Shown here: piece after piece, positions 1-8,525 of the stretch | How the letters are laid out: every line of letters begins with the position of its first letter | How positions within the stretch are numbered: position 1 is the first letter of the stretch | Source: Rhodoferax sp. WC2427 | GTDB lineage: Bacteria; Pseudomonadota; Gammaproteobacteria; Burkholderiales; Burkholderiaceae_C | Assembly (NCBI RefSeq): GCF_040822085.1 | Contig: NZ_CP162006.1 | Span: 3,906,001 to 3,970,000, forward strand | DNA length: 64,000 nt | Direction of reading: 5' to 3' | Position numbers and translations under genes: made by a program | The notes under the pieces: model-generated | Databases searched by the model: none | What the model was told of the DNA's origin: nothing | The model's input: the letters and a program-made list of their open reading frames with translations, nothing else

Positions 1-75
1 CGCACCACCAGCACCGAGACCCAATGTGCCGCCGAGGGCCATGCCCACTGCGTGTTCACCGTCAGCCCCCTTTAA
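1..75 (+). CDS. C-terminal fragment of a V4R (4-vinyl reductase)-like protein
   Basis: Only the last 24 codons lie in the window, in the frame that starts at base 1 and ends with TAA at 73-75. The peptide carries the pattern C-x3-G-x3-C-x-F-x-V (CAAEGHAHCVF), typical of the C-terminal end of V4R small-molecule-binding domains. In pseudomonad dimethylglycine gene clusters a DUF5943/V4R-type protein of unknown function lies beside dgcA, so this is probably the equivalent gene. dgcA starts 21 bases after the stop, which suggests one operon. The identification rests on a very short stretch plus context. Confidence 0.55.
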   Translation, partial: RTTSTETQCAAEGHAHCVFTVSPL

Positions 76-96
76 TATTTTTTCCAGAGCACCGCC

Positions 97-2157
97 ATGC
101 GCTATCCGCATTTGTTTGAGCCCATCCGCCTGAACCAGGTGCTGTTGCGCAACCGCATCGTCAGTACCGCACATGCCGAGGTGTACGCCGAGGGTGGCAA
201 TCCCACCGAACGCTACATCCGCTACTACGAAGAAAAAGCCAAGGGCGGCGTGGGCCTGGCCATCTGCGGTGGCTCCAGCCCGGTGTCGCGGGACAGCCCC
301 TGGTCGTGGTGGAGCTCCATCAACCTGGCCACCAACAAGGTCATCGAACCGCTGGCCACGCTGGCCGACACCATGCACAAGCATGGCGCGAAACTGATGA
401 TCCAGGCCACCCACATGGGGCGGCGCAACGCCTGGCACGGCTTTGACTGGCCGCACCTGGTCAGCCCCTCGGGCATCCGGGAGCCGGTGCACCGTGGCAA
501 CGCCAAAACCATCGAAATCGAAGAAATCCGCCGCATCGCCGCCGACTACGGCCGCGCCGCCAAGCGCGTCAAGGATGCGGGCCTGGACGGCATCGAGATC
601 TCTGCCGCGCACCAGCAACTGATCGACCAGTTCTGGAGCCCCCGCGTCAACCACCGCACCGACGAATACGGCGGCAGCCTGGAAAACCGCCTGCGCTTCG
701 GCATGGAAGTGCTGCACGCGGTGCGCGAACAGGTGGGTGCGGACTTCTGCGTGGGCATGCGCATGTGCGGCGACGAATTCCACGAAGACGGCATCAGCCA
801 CGAGATGGCCAAGGAAATCGCCCAGGCCATGAGCGAGAGCGGCCTGATCGACTTTCTGAGCGTGGTCGGCTCCGGTGCCGACACCCATAACACCCTGGTG
901 AACTGCATGCCGCCGATGGCGCTGCCGCCCGAGCCGTTTGTGCACCTGGCCGCCGGCATCAAGTCCGTCAGCAAAGTACCGGTAATGCACGCCCAGAGCA
1001 TCCGCGATGCATCGCAAGCCGAGCGCATCCTGGCCACCGGCATGGTGGACATGGTGGGCATGACCCGCGCGCAGATTGCCGACCCGCACATGGTCATCAA
1101 GATCCGCGACGGCAAGGAAGACCAGATCAAGCAATGCGTCGGTGCCAACTACTGCATTGACCGCCAGTACAACGGCCTGGACGTGCTGTGTATCCAGAAC
1201 GCCGCCACCAGCCGCGAAGAAACCATGCCCCACGTGATCGAAAAGACCACGGGCGTACGCCGCAAGGTGGTGGTGGTGGGCGCAGGCCCTGCCGGGCTGG
1301 AAGCGGCCCGCGTGGCCCGCGAGCGTGGCCACGATGTGGTGCTGTTCGAGAAGAACACACTGGTGGGCGGGCAGGTCAACCTGGCTGCCAAGCCGCCCAA
1401 GCGCGAGCAGATGGCCGGCATCATCCGCTGGTTCGACATGGAAACCGTGCGCCTGGGCGTGGACCGCCGCCTCGGCGTGGCGGCCACCCAGGAAATGATC
1501 CTGGCTGAAAAACCCGACATCGTGGTGATGGCCACCGGTGGCGTGCCCCATACCGGCCAAACCCCCGCCTGGGGCGCCGCTGAAGGCCTGTGCGTCAGCG
1601 GCTGGGACATCCTGTCCGGTGCCGTGGCGCCGGGCGAGAACGTCCTGGTGTACGACAGCATCAGCACCCATGCGGGCACCGGCGTGGCCGACTTCATCGC
1701 GGCCCGCGGCAAGCTGGTGGAGATCGTCACCCCCGACGTGAAAGTGGCCGACGACGTGGGCGGCACCACCTTCCCCATCTTCTACCGCCAGCTCTACGCC
1801 AACGGCGTGATTCAGACCCCCAACCACTGGCTGGAGAAGGTCTACCGCGAAGGCGACAAGATGATTGCCGTGCTGAAAAACGAGTACACCGAAGCGCTGG
1901 AAGAGCGTGCCGTGGACCAGGTGGTCATTGAAAACGGCATCCTGCCGAACGACGGCCTGTACTGGCAGCTCAAACCCCTGTCGATGAACAAGGGCCAGAC
2001 CGACATCGAAGCGCTGTACGACGCACTGCCCCAACCCGGCTTAAGCCAGGCCACCGGCAACGGCAACTTCCTGCTGTACCGCGTGGGTGACTGCGTGTCG
2101 ATGCACAACATCCACGCCGCCATCTACGATTCGCTGCGCCTGTGCAAGGACTTTTAA
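97..2157 (+). CDS. dgcA: Dimethylglycine demethylase subunit DgcA (FMN/FAD/4Fe-4S oxidoreductase)
   Basis: A 686-residue member of the old-yellow-enzyme/trimethylamine-dehydrogenase family. An N-terminal TIM barrel (about 1-340) binds FMN. A cysteine cluster near 348-370 (QCVGANYC and a later LC) should hold the 4Fe-4S centre. A second dinucleotide-binding region starts at about 389 with VVVVGAGPAGLEAARVA. Length and layout match Pseudomonas DgcA, which with DgcB converts dimethylglycine to sarcosine, giving a C1 unit and passing electrons to ETF. The next genes are dgcB, two ETF subunits and gbcAB, which supports this role over dienoyl-CoA reductase or trimethylamine dehydrogenase. The start follows a weak ribosome binding site; the family N-terminus supports it. 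Confidence 0.9.
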   Translation: MRYPHLFEPIRLNQVLLRNRIVSTAHAEVYAEGGNPTERYIRYYEEKAKGGVGLAICGGSSPVSRDSPWSWWSSINLATNKVIEPLATLADTMHKHGAKLMIQATHMGRRNAWHGFDWPHLVSPSGIREPVHRGNAKTIEIEEIRRIAADYGRAAKRVKDAGLDGIEISAAHQQLIDQFWSPRVNHRTDEYGGSLENRLRFGMEVLHAVREQVGADFCVGMRMCGDEFHEDGISHEMAKEIAQAMSESGLIDFLSVVGSGADTHNTLVNCMPPMALPPEPFVHLAAGIKSVSKVPVMHAQSIRDASQAERILATGMVDMVGMTRAQIADPHMVIKIRDGKEDQIKQCVGANYCIDRQYNGLDVLCIQNAATSREETMPHVIEKTTGVRRKVVVVGAGPAGLEAARVARERGHDVVLFEKNTLVGGQVNLAAKPPKREQMAGIIRWFDMETVRLGVDRRLGVAATQEMILAEKPDIVVMATGGVPHTGQTPAWGAAEGLCVSGWDILSGAVAPGENVLVYDSISTHAGTGVADFIAARGKLVEIVTPDVKVADDVGGTTFPIFYRQLYANGVIQTPNHWLEKVYREGDKMIAVLKNEYTEALEERAVDQVVIENGILPNDGLYWQLKPLSMNKGQTDIEALYDALPQPGLSQATGNGNFLLYRVGDCVSMHNIHAAIYDSLRLCKDF

Positions 2158-2158
2158 G

Positions 2159-4042
2159 ATGCTCGCGCACCTCGTAAGCACGATTTTCTGGTTGGCCGTC
2201 CTGGGCCTGGTCTGGGGCATGGCCCGCCGGGCTGTTATATGGAAAACAGGCCGCTCCAGCCCATTCGATGGGCGTGGGCTGCTACAAATTCCGAAGCGTT
2301 ACTTTGTCGACCTGCACGACGTGGTGGCCCGCGAGCCGTTTGTAGCCCGCGCCCACGTGGGTGTGGCGGGCGGCGCGATTCTGGCGCTGGCCCTGGTGGC
2401 GTTGAACTATGGCCTGGGCCTGTACTGGCCGGTGCTGGACGGCATCTTGCTGCTGGCCGGGTTGATGATGCTGGCCGGTGCCACGGCCATGGCCTCGCGC
2501 CGCCGCCATGCGCCTGCGCGCCTGTCCAAAGGCCCGTGGAGCCGCCTGCCCTACTCGCTGATGCTGTTTGCCGTGGCCGTGGCTTTGGTGGGCGCAGTGG
2601 CACTCACCGGCACGGCGCTGGCCCCCTGGCTGGCGGGCCTGATCAGCCTGGCATTTGCCGCAGGCGCTGCGGAGCTGGCCTTTGGCATTGGCCTGGGCGG
2701 CCCCATGAAGCATGCTGTCGCCGGTCTGCTGCACCTGGGCTTGCACCCCCGGCCCGAGCGCTTTGGCGACAAGCGCTTTGCCACCGCACTGAAGCCACTC
2801 ACCCTCACCGCCGACGACATGGGCGTGGGCAAGCCCGCCGACTTCGCCTGGAACAAGCTGCTGTCCTTCGATGCCTGCGTCCAGTGCGGCAAATGCGAAG
2901 CTGCCTGCCCTGCGTTTGCCGCAGGCCAGCCGCTGAACCCCAAGAAGCTGATCCAGGACCTGGTGGTCGGCATGAGCGCCAAATCAGACGCCAACTACGC
3001 CGGCAGCCCCTACCCCGGCCAGAAGGTCGGCGAACACGCCGGTGCACCGCACCTGCCCATCGTCAATGGCCTGATCAATTCCGACACGCTCTGGTCCTGC
3101 ACCACCTGCCGCGCCTGCGTGCAGGAGTGCCCGATGCTGATCGAGCACGTGGACGCCATCGTGGACATGCGCCGCCACATCACCCTGGTGACGGGCGTGG
3201 TGCCCAACAAGGGCATGGAAGCCCTGGCCCAGCTGCGCGACACCGACACCGTAGGCGGCTTCCCCCTGACAGCGCGCCACCACTGGGCGGCCGATTTGAA
3301 CCTGCCGGTGCTCAATGAAGGTGACGCCACCGACTGGCTGGTGCTGGTGGGCGAAGGCGGCTTCGACATGCGTTACCAGCGCAGCCTGCGGGCATTCATC
3401 AAGACGCTACAAAAAGCAGAGCTGAAGATCGCCATTCTGGGCGCGGCAGAGACCGATTGTGGTGACCTGGCCCGGCGGCTGGGCGACGAAGCAGGTTTCC
3501 AACGCCTGTCCAAGCAGCTCATCGCCACGCTCAAGACCCGCAAGTTTGCGCACATCGTCACACCCGACCCGCACATCTTCCATTCGCTGAAGAACGAGTT
3601 CCCCGCCATGGGCGGCAACTTCGACGTCTGGCACCACACCCAGCTGTTGGCCGATCTGCTGGCCAAGAAGACGCTCAAGCCCACCCGTGCAGGCAGCCTG
3701 GAAACCGTGACCTACCACGACCCCTGCTACCTGGGCCGCTATGGCCGCGAGGTGGACGCGCCACGTGCCGTGCTCAAGGGCATCGGCATCAAGGTGGTGG
3801 AGATGGAACGCAACCGCGAACGCGGCCGCTGCTGTGGCGGTGGTGGCGGCGCCCCGTTCACCGACATCCCCGGCACCACCCGCATCCCCGACATCCGCAT
3901 GGCCGACGCGAAGAGCACCGGCGCGGGCGTGGTGGCCGTGGCCTGCCCCAACTGCACCGCCATGCTCGAAGGCGTGGTGGGCCCCCGGCCCGAAGTATTG
4001 GACATTGCCGAGCTGATGGCCCACGCATTGGAGGTCGCATGA
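2159..4042 (+). CDS. dgcB: Dimethylglycine demethylase subunit DgcB (membrane Fe-S/CCG protein)
   Basis: 627 residues from the ATG one base after the dgcA stop; an in-frame ATG at 2087 lies inside dgcA and is rejected. The N-terminal third is membrane-embedded, with helices around residues 5-20, 75-95, 97-115 and 132-180. It is followed by two 4Fe-4S motifs (CVQCGKCEAACP and CTTCRACVQECP) and a C-terminal heterodisulfide-reductase CCG-type region (DPCYLGRYG, CCGGGGGAPF, ACPNC). This is the GlpC/HdrD-like design of DgcB. Inference: it carries electrons from DgcA and the adjacent ETF pair to the quinone pool. It overlaps the next gene by ATGA, so the two are translationally coupled. Confidence 0.9.
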   Translation: MLAHLVSTIFWLAVLGLVWGMARRAVIWKTGRSSPFDGRGLLQIPKRYFVDLHDVVAREPFVARAHVGVAGGAILALALVALNYGLGLYWPVLDGILLLAGLMMLAGATAMASRRRHAPARLSKGPWSRLPYSLMLFAVAVALVGAVALTGTALAPWLAGLISLAFAAGAAELAFGIGLGGPMKHAVAGLLHLGLHPRPERFGDKRFATALKPLTLTADDMGVGKPADFAWNKLLSFDACVQCGKCEAACPAFAAGQPLNPKKLIQDLVVGMSAKSDANYAGSPYPGQKVGEHAGAPHLPIVNGLINSDTLWSCTTCRACVQECPMLIEHVDAIVDMRRHITLVTGVVPNKGMEALAQLRDTDTVGGFPLTARHHWAADLNLPVLNEGDATDWLVLVGEGGFDMRYQRSLRAFIKTLQKAELKIAILGAAETDCGDLARRLGDEAGFQRLSKQLIATLKTRKFAHIVTPDPHIFHSLKNEFPAMGGNFDVWHHTQLLADLLAKKTLKPTRAGSLETVTYHDPCYLGRYGREVDAPRAVLKGIGIKVVEMERNRERGRCCGGGGGAPFTDIPGTTRIPDIRMADAKSTGAGVVAVACPNCTAMLEGVVGPRPEVLDIAELMAHALEVA

Positions 4043-5145
4043 ACACCCCCGCCCATACGCAGATTCGCCGCGTCGATCCGCGCCGCCCCGCCATCACCAC
4101 GCCCGCGGGCCTGCGCCGCATCATCCTGGGCAGCAGCGAAGGCGAACGCCTGGCCGCCCACGCCGCCCACGGCCCCGTCGTGAAGCCAGTGCGCAGCCCC
4201 GGCCCATTCAGCCGCTGCACGGTGGTCGTCACCCACGCCGAACGCGGTGCGCTGACCGACGGTGCCCGCCAGGCGATTGCCGCCGCCGCCATCCTGGCCA
4301 CGGCCGACACCGAAGTCGTGGTGGCCGTGCTGGGTGCCTGTAGCGACGATGCCGCCGCCCTGGGGGCAGACAAGCTGCTGGCACTGGAGAGTTTTGATGC
4401 CAGCGCCTACCAGCCCAGCGCCTGCGTACAGTGGTTGCAAGGCCTGCGCGCCACCCTGGCCCCGGCACAGTGGCTGTTGGCCGACAGCGGTGCCGACGGA
4501 CAACTGGGCCGCCGTTTTGCCATTGCCGCAGGCCTGGGCCTGGGCTGCGGCATCGCCGAGCTGGCTGCCGACAGCATGCGCATCCCCGCCAATGTGCAGC
4601 AAGACTGGCAATGCCCGCACACGCCGGTGATGCTGCTGGCCAAGGGGGTTGCCAACACCAAGCTGCCGTTTGTCGGCCTGGGCCTGCGCGCTGCCGCCCC
4701 GGCTTTGCCCGCTGTGTCTGACGCCGGTGTCGAAGACCTCGGCATGAAAGCCGGTGACCCGCAAACCCTGGCACTGGAAGAAGCCGACTTCATCCTGGCC
4801 GCAGGCAATGGCGTGACCGACCTGCCCCTGTTCCACGCCCTGGCGCTGGAAGTAGGCGCAGCGGTAGGCGCATCGCGCGTGGCGGTGGACGATGGCCGCT
4901 TTGCCCGTGCGCAGCAAATTGGTGCCACCGGCAAAACCGTCTCGGCCTCGGGCTACCTGGCCCTGGGCATCTCGGGCGCGGTGCAGCATCTGCAAGGTAT
5001 CAAGGACTGCCGCCACGTGATCGCGGTGAACCTGGATGCCTCGGCCCCCATCGCCCGCCGCGCCGACCTGACCGTGGTGGAAGACAGCGCAGCCTTGATG
5101 CAGGCCCTGCTGGGCCTGGTGAAAAAAGAAAAGGAGGGCGTATGA
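4039..5145 (+). CDS. Electron transfer flavoprotein alpha-type subunit (dgc operon)
   Basis: 368 residues, with a 4-base ATGA overlap with dgcB. The C-terminal half has the FAD-binding ETF-alpha signature: VAVDDGRFARAQQIGATGKT (about residues 276-295), then the GISGAVQHLQGI and NLDASAPIARRADL segments. The N-terminal 60 residues are a proline- and arginine-rich extension before the usual Rossmann-like domain. Such an ETF pair accompanies dgcAB in betaine-degrading bacteria and is presumed to accept electrons from dimethylglycine demethylation instead of the general fatty-acid ETF. A housekeeping ETF would usually be next to an acyl-CoA dehydrogenase; none is near. Confidence 0.9.
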   Translation: MNTPAHTQIRRVDPRRPAITTPAGLRRIILGSSEGERLAAHAAHGPVVKPVRSPGPFSRCTVVVTHAERGALTDGARQAIAAAAILATADTEVVVAVLGACSDDAAALGADKLLALESFDASAYQPSACVQWLQGLRATLAPAQWLLADSGADGQLGRRFAIAAGLGLGCGIAELAADSMRIPANVQQDWQCPHTPVMLLAKGVANTKLPFVGLGLRAAAPALPAVSDAGVEDLGMKAGDPQTLALEEADFILAAGNGVTDLPLFHALALEVGAAVGASRVAVDDGRFARAQQIGATGKTVSASGYLALGISGAVQHLQGIKDCRHVIAVNLDASAPIARRADLTVVEDSAALMQALLGLVKKEKEGV

Positions 5146-5894
5146 GCCAGATCACCGTACTGGTGGCCCCGCGCAGCCACCCCACCAGCCAGCGCCTGAC
5201 CCGCTGCCAGGCCGACGCCACAGCGGCCACTGTGGGCCTGGGTTTGGGCCAGCCGGTGCGCCTGCTGTGTGCGGGCCCGATGCCCGACTCCGTGGCCCGC
5301 GACTACCTGGCCCTGGGCGCACCCGTGCTGGAAGTACTGGCAAGCACCGCCGAGGCCCCCCTGCTGGACACCTTGCTACCCGCCCTGCGCGACGTGGCCC
5401 TGGTGCTGACAGGCACCCGCTCCGAGGCCGACCAGGGCTCGGGCGTTTTACCCTACGCCTTGGCAGCCGCCCTCGGGCGGCCGGTCGTCACCGACGTGCT
5501 GCGCATCGAAGCCGACGGCAATGGCTGGATCGTCACGCAAGCCCTGCCCAAGGGCGCGCGGCGGCGTTTGAAGGTGCAGGCCCCGGCAGTGCTGGCCATC
5601 AGCGCGGCAGCACCCGTAACGCTGCGCCATTCCCTGGCCGATGCCCTGGTCGGCAAGATCGTCCGCACTGCGGCCGCGGCGGTGGCACCCGCCAGCCCCC
5701 GCGGCACACTGGTCGCCACCCGCAAGCGGCGCAAACTGCTGGAAGCCAAAACCGTGCAGTCCGGCCACGCCCGTATGCTGGGCGCCATCGAGTCGCCGTC
5801 GACCGGCGGCGTGGTGCTCCAGACCGGCAGCGTGGATGCCAAAGCCCAAGCCGTTCTCGATTACCTGCGCACCCATTCTCTTGTGACATTTTGA
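5142..5894 (+). CDS. Electron transfer flavoprotein beta-type subunit (dgc operon)
   Basis: 250 residues, overlapping the alpha subunit gene by ATGA. It aligns in plan with ETF beta/FixA: an N-terminal nucleotide-binding fold, then a segment (DVALVLTGTRSEADQGSG, about residues 85-102) in place of the usual ETF-beta signature, and a basic C-terminal part (TRKRRKLLEAKTV). It is divergent from housekeeping EtfB. Its assignment leans on order and partner, since it lies directly after the alpha subunit and 11 bases before gbcA. With that subunit it should form the dedicated electron carrier for betaine and dimethylglycine oxidation. Confidence 0.8.
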   Translation: MSQITVLVAPRSHPTSQRLTRCQADATAATVGLGLGQPVRLLCAGPMPDSVARDYLALGAPVLEVLASTAEAPLLDTLLPALRDVALVLTGTRSEADQGSGVLPYALAAALGRPVVTDVLRIEADGNGWIVTQALPKGARRRLKVQAPAVLAISAAAPVTLRHSLADALVGKIVRTAAAAVAPASPRGTLVATRKRRKLLEAKTVQSGHARMLGAIESPSTGGVVLQTGSVDAKAQAVLDYLRTHSLVTF

Positions 5895-5905
5895 GGAGAC
5901 ACACC

Positions 5906-7162
5906 ATGAACACCCCCCTTTCCGCGCAATCCCTGCTGACCCGCGAACTGCTGGCCCGCCGCCGCCCCGGCTACAGCCTGGAGGCCCCGTTCTACCTCAG
6001 CGACACCATCCTGCAGGCCGACATGGAGCACATCTTCGGCAAACACTGGATCTTTGTCGCGGTAGAGCCGCAAGTGCCCGAGGCCGGTGACTACATCACC
6101 GTGGACTTTGGCAACAACTCGATCCTGATCGTGCGCGACGACGACATGAAAATCCAGGCCTTCCACAACGTCTGCCGCCACCGCGGTTCGCGCCTGTGCG
6201 CCAGCCAGCAAGGTGTGGTGGGCAATATCGTCTGCCCCTACCACCAGTGGACCTACGACCTGACCGGCAAGCTGATCCACGCCAAGCACATGGGCGATGA
6301 CTTCGACCCCAGCGGCCTGGGCCTCAAGCCGGTGCACATCCGCAACCTGGCCGGGCTGCTGTTCATCTGCCTGGCCGAAAACCCGCCCGAAGACTTCGAA
6401 CAGATGGCCGCCGAGATGACGCCCTACATCGCCCCGCACCAGCTCAGCCAGTGCAAGGTGGCCGCGCAGATCGACATCGTGGAAGACTGCAACTGGAAGC
6501 TGACGATGGAGAACAACCGCGAGTGCTACCACTGCATGAGCAACCACCCCGAGCTGACCATTTCTCTGTACGAATACGGCTTTGGCTACCAGCCCAACGA
6601 GGACAACAAGGCGGACCTGCAACGCTTCCAGGACATCATGGCCGCCAACCACGAGCGTTGGGAAGGCATGGGTCTGCCCTCCGCCGAGATCGACACGCTG
6701 GACGACCGCATCACCGGCTTCCGCACCCAGCGTCTGCCGATCGACCGCTCGGGCCAGTCGCAAACCATGAACGCCGAAGTGGCTTCCAAAAAATTGCTGG
6801 CCGACTTTGTCGACCCGGCACTCGGCGGCCTGTCGTTCTGGACCCAGCCCAACTCCTGGCACCACTTCATGAGCGACCACATCGTCAGCTTCACCGTGCT
6901 GCCGATCTCGGCCACCAAGACCCTGGTGCGCACCACCTGGTGCGTACACAAGGACGCGGTCGAAGGCGTGGACTACACCAAGGAAAACCTCACCGCCGTG
7001 TGGAACGCCACCAACGACCAGGACCGCCGTCTGGTGGAAGAGTCGCAGATCGGCATCTCCACCGGGGCCTACCAGCCCGGTCCGTATTCGCCCTTCACCG
7101 AAGGCCTGGTGGAGAAGTTCTGCAACTGGTATGTGAACCGCCTGAGCGTCCTGACGCGTTGA
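5906..7162 (+). CDS. gbcA: Glycine betaine monooxygenase, Rieske oxygenase subunit GbcA
   Basis: 418 residues from the ATG at 5906, which follows a good GAGGAG ribosome binding site; an open frame continues upstream but only over the ETF gene. The Rieske 2Fe-2S motif is complete: C90-x-H92 (CRHRG) and C110-x2-H113 (CPYHQW). The mononuclear iron region ECYHCMSNHPEL lies near residues 200-215. The family is the large subunit of ring-hydroxylating-type oxygenases; GbcA removes one methyl group of glycine betaine as formaldehyde, giving dimethylglycine. The reductase gene gbcB follows after 11 bases. Stachydrine or carnitine oxygenases are the nearest alternatives, but the dgc genes point to betaine. 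Confidence 0.93.
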   Translation: MNTPLSAQSLLTRELLARRRPGYSLEAPFYLSDTILQADMEHIFGKHWIFVAVEPQVPEAGDYITVDFGNNSILIVRDDDMKIQAFHNVCRHRGSRLCASQQGVVGNIVCPYHQWTYDLTGKLIHAKHMGDDFDPSGLGLKPVHIRNLAGLLFICLAENPPEDFEQMAAEMTPYIAPHQLSQCKVAAQIDIVEDCNWKLTMENNRECYHCMSNHPELTISLYEYGFGYQPNEDNKADLQRFQDIMAANHERWEGMGLPSAEIDTLDDRITGFRTQRLPIDRSGQSQTMNAEVASKKLLADFVDPALGGLSFWTQPNSWHHFMSDHIVSFTVLPISATKTLVRTTWCVHKDAVEGVDYTKENLTAVWNATNDQDRRLVEESQIGISTGAYQPGPYSPFTEGLVEKFCNWYVNRLSVLTR

Positions 7163-7173
7163 ACTGGATCCCC

Positions 7174-8280
7174 ATGCCTACCCCTTTCTACGCCCCCGAC
7201 TTCGCGGCCCCGGTGTCCTCGCCCTGGAACTCCGACCAGGATGAAACCCTGCGCTGCGTGCACGTCCGCCAGGAAACGCACGATGTGAAGACCTTTGTGC
7301 TGGCCGCCAACGGTCCGCGCAACTTCCGCTACCTACCGGGCCAGTTCCTCACCCTGGAGCTGGAGATTGGCGGCGAGAAGATCAACCGCTGCTACACCCT
7401 GTCGAGCACCCCGACCCGGCCCGACCTGGTAAGCATCACCGTCAAGCGCGTGCCCGGCGGCACGGTATCCAACTGGCTGCACGATAACGTGCGCGTCGGA
7501 ATGGAACTGGGCGCGATGGGGCCGTCTGGCGAGTTCAGCTGCTTCAAGTCGCCCGCCAAAAGCTACCTGTTCCTGTCGGGCGGCAGCGGTGTCACGCCAC
7601 TGATGTCCATGGCCCGTGCCCTGCACGACCTGGGCAGCGACGCCGACATCGTGTTTGTGCATTGCGCCCGCACCCCCGCCGACGTGCTGTTTGCCGAAGA
7701 GCTGACCCTGATGGCGCGCAACATGCCGCACTTCCGGATTGCGCTGGTCTGCGAACAGCACACGCCGGGCAGCAACTACGCCGGACACCTGGGTCGGCTG
7801 GATGCAGCCCGCCTGGCCCACATCGCCCCCGACTTCCTGCAGCGCGATGTCTACACCTGCGGCCCGGCCCCATTCATGGCTGCGGTGCGCGGCCTGCTGG
7901 CCGGTGGCGGGTTCGACATGCTGCACTACCGCGAAGAAAGTTTCTCTTTTGAAACCCTGGTGGCCGATGCCACGCATGCGCCAGATAATCAGGAAGTGCC
8001 TCCCGATAATATCGAAGTCAACTACAAGATCGAATTGCAAAAAATGGGCAAGTCATTTACTTGCCCATCAGACCAAACGGTATTGCAGGCTTCTGTAGCG
8101 GCTGGATTTCGCCTGCCGTCTTCGTGCAGCGGTGGCGCATGCGGCACCTGCAAAACCAAAAAGATATCCGGCACGGTGGAAATGAAACATGCCGGCGGTA
8201 TCCGCCAGCGTGAAATAGACCAGGGCTGGTTTCTGCCCTGCTGCAGCAAACCGACGAGTGACATCGTCATGGATCGCTAG
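7174..8280 (+). CDS. gbcB: Glycine betaine monooxygenase, ferredoxin reductase subunit GbcB
   Basis: 368 residues from the ATG at 7174. Domain order: FAD-binding ferredoxin-reductase domain (RCYTLSS near residue 73), NAD-binding domain (LSGGSGVTPLMSMARAL near 129, and a later YTCGPAPFM), then a C-terminal plant-type 2Fe-2S ferredoxin domain with C-x4-C-x2-C (CSGGACGTC, about 319-327) and a fourth cysteine in FLPCCSKP. It passes electrons from NAD(P)H to the Rieske centre of GbcA. The bases around 7930-8120 are more AT-rich than the neighbouring DNA, but the frame is intact. It is the last gene of the operon and is followed by a strong terminator. Confidence 0.93.
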   Translation: MPTPFYAPDFAAPVSSPWNSDQDETLRCVHVRQETHDVKTFVLAANGPRNFRYLPGQFLTLELEIGGEKINRCYTLSSTPTRPDLVSITVKRVPGGTVSNWLHDNVRVGMELGAMGPSGEFSCFKSPAKSYLFLSGGSGVTPLMSMARALHDLGSDADIVFVHCARTPADVLFAEELTLMARNMPHFRIALVCEQHTPGSNYAGHLGRLDAARLAHIAPDFLQRDVYTCGPAPFMAAVRGLLAGGGFDMLHYREESFSFETLVADATHAPDNQEVPPDNIEVNYKIELQKMGKSFTCPSDQTVLQASVAAGFRLPSSCSGGACGTCKTKKISGTVEMKHAGGIRQREIDQGWFLPCCSKPTSDIVMDR

Positions 8281-8315
8281 CCTAAAGTAGCGCATCCCCG
8301 CACAAGACGGTGCAA

Positions 8316-8352
8316 AACGCCCGCCTGACATCCTGTTTTGGCGGGTTTTTTT
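8316..8352 (+). terminator. Rho-independent terminator after gbcB
   Basis: A CCCGCC (8320-8325) / GGCGGG (8340-8345) stem with a 14-base loop is followed by seven T. It lies 36 bases after the gbcB stop and should end the dgc-gbc transcript. Confidence 0.8.
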
Positions 8353-8457
8353 CATTCAAAAATTCAAAAAACTCCATTTTGGTGCAACACCCTCACCTAT
8401 CTTAGAGCCCTCATGGATTCACCCTATGTTCTAAATCAATATTTATATAAAAATTGG

Positions 8458-8473
8458 TGGCATGTTGTTTGCT
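8458..8473 (+). promoter_or_regulatory. Sigma-54-type (-24/-12) promoter candidate for choVW-gbdR
   Basis: TGGCAT (8458-8463), five bases, then TTGCT (8469-8473) fits the sigma-54 consensus TGGCAC-N5-TTGCW with the correct GG-to-GC spacing. It lies in an AT-rich stretch 53 bases before the choV ATG, leaving a 5' leader of about 40 bases. Choline catabolism in pseudomonads is reported to involve RpoN, which makes the site plausible. No enhancer site was identified. Confidence 0.55.
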
Positions 8474-8525
8474 AATAATAAATATTGCAACGTGCTTTGT
8501 CGTTACCCATTCTCGGAGACCCGTG

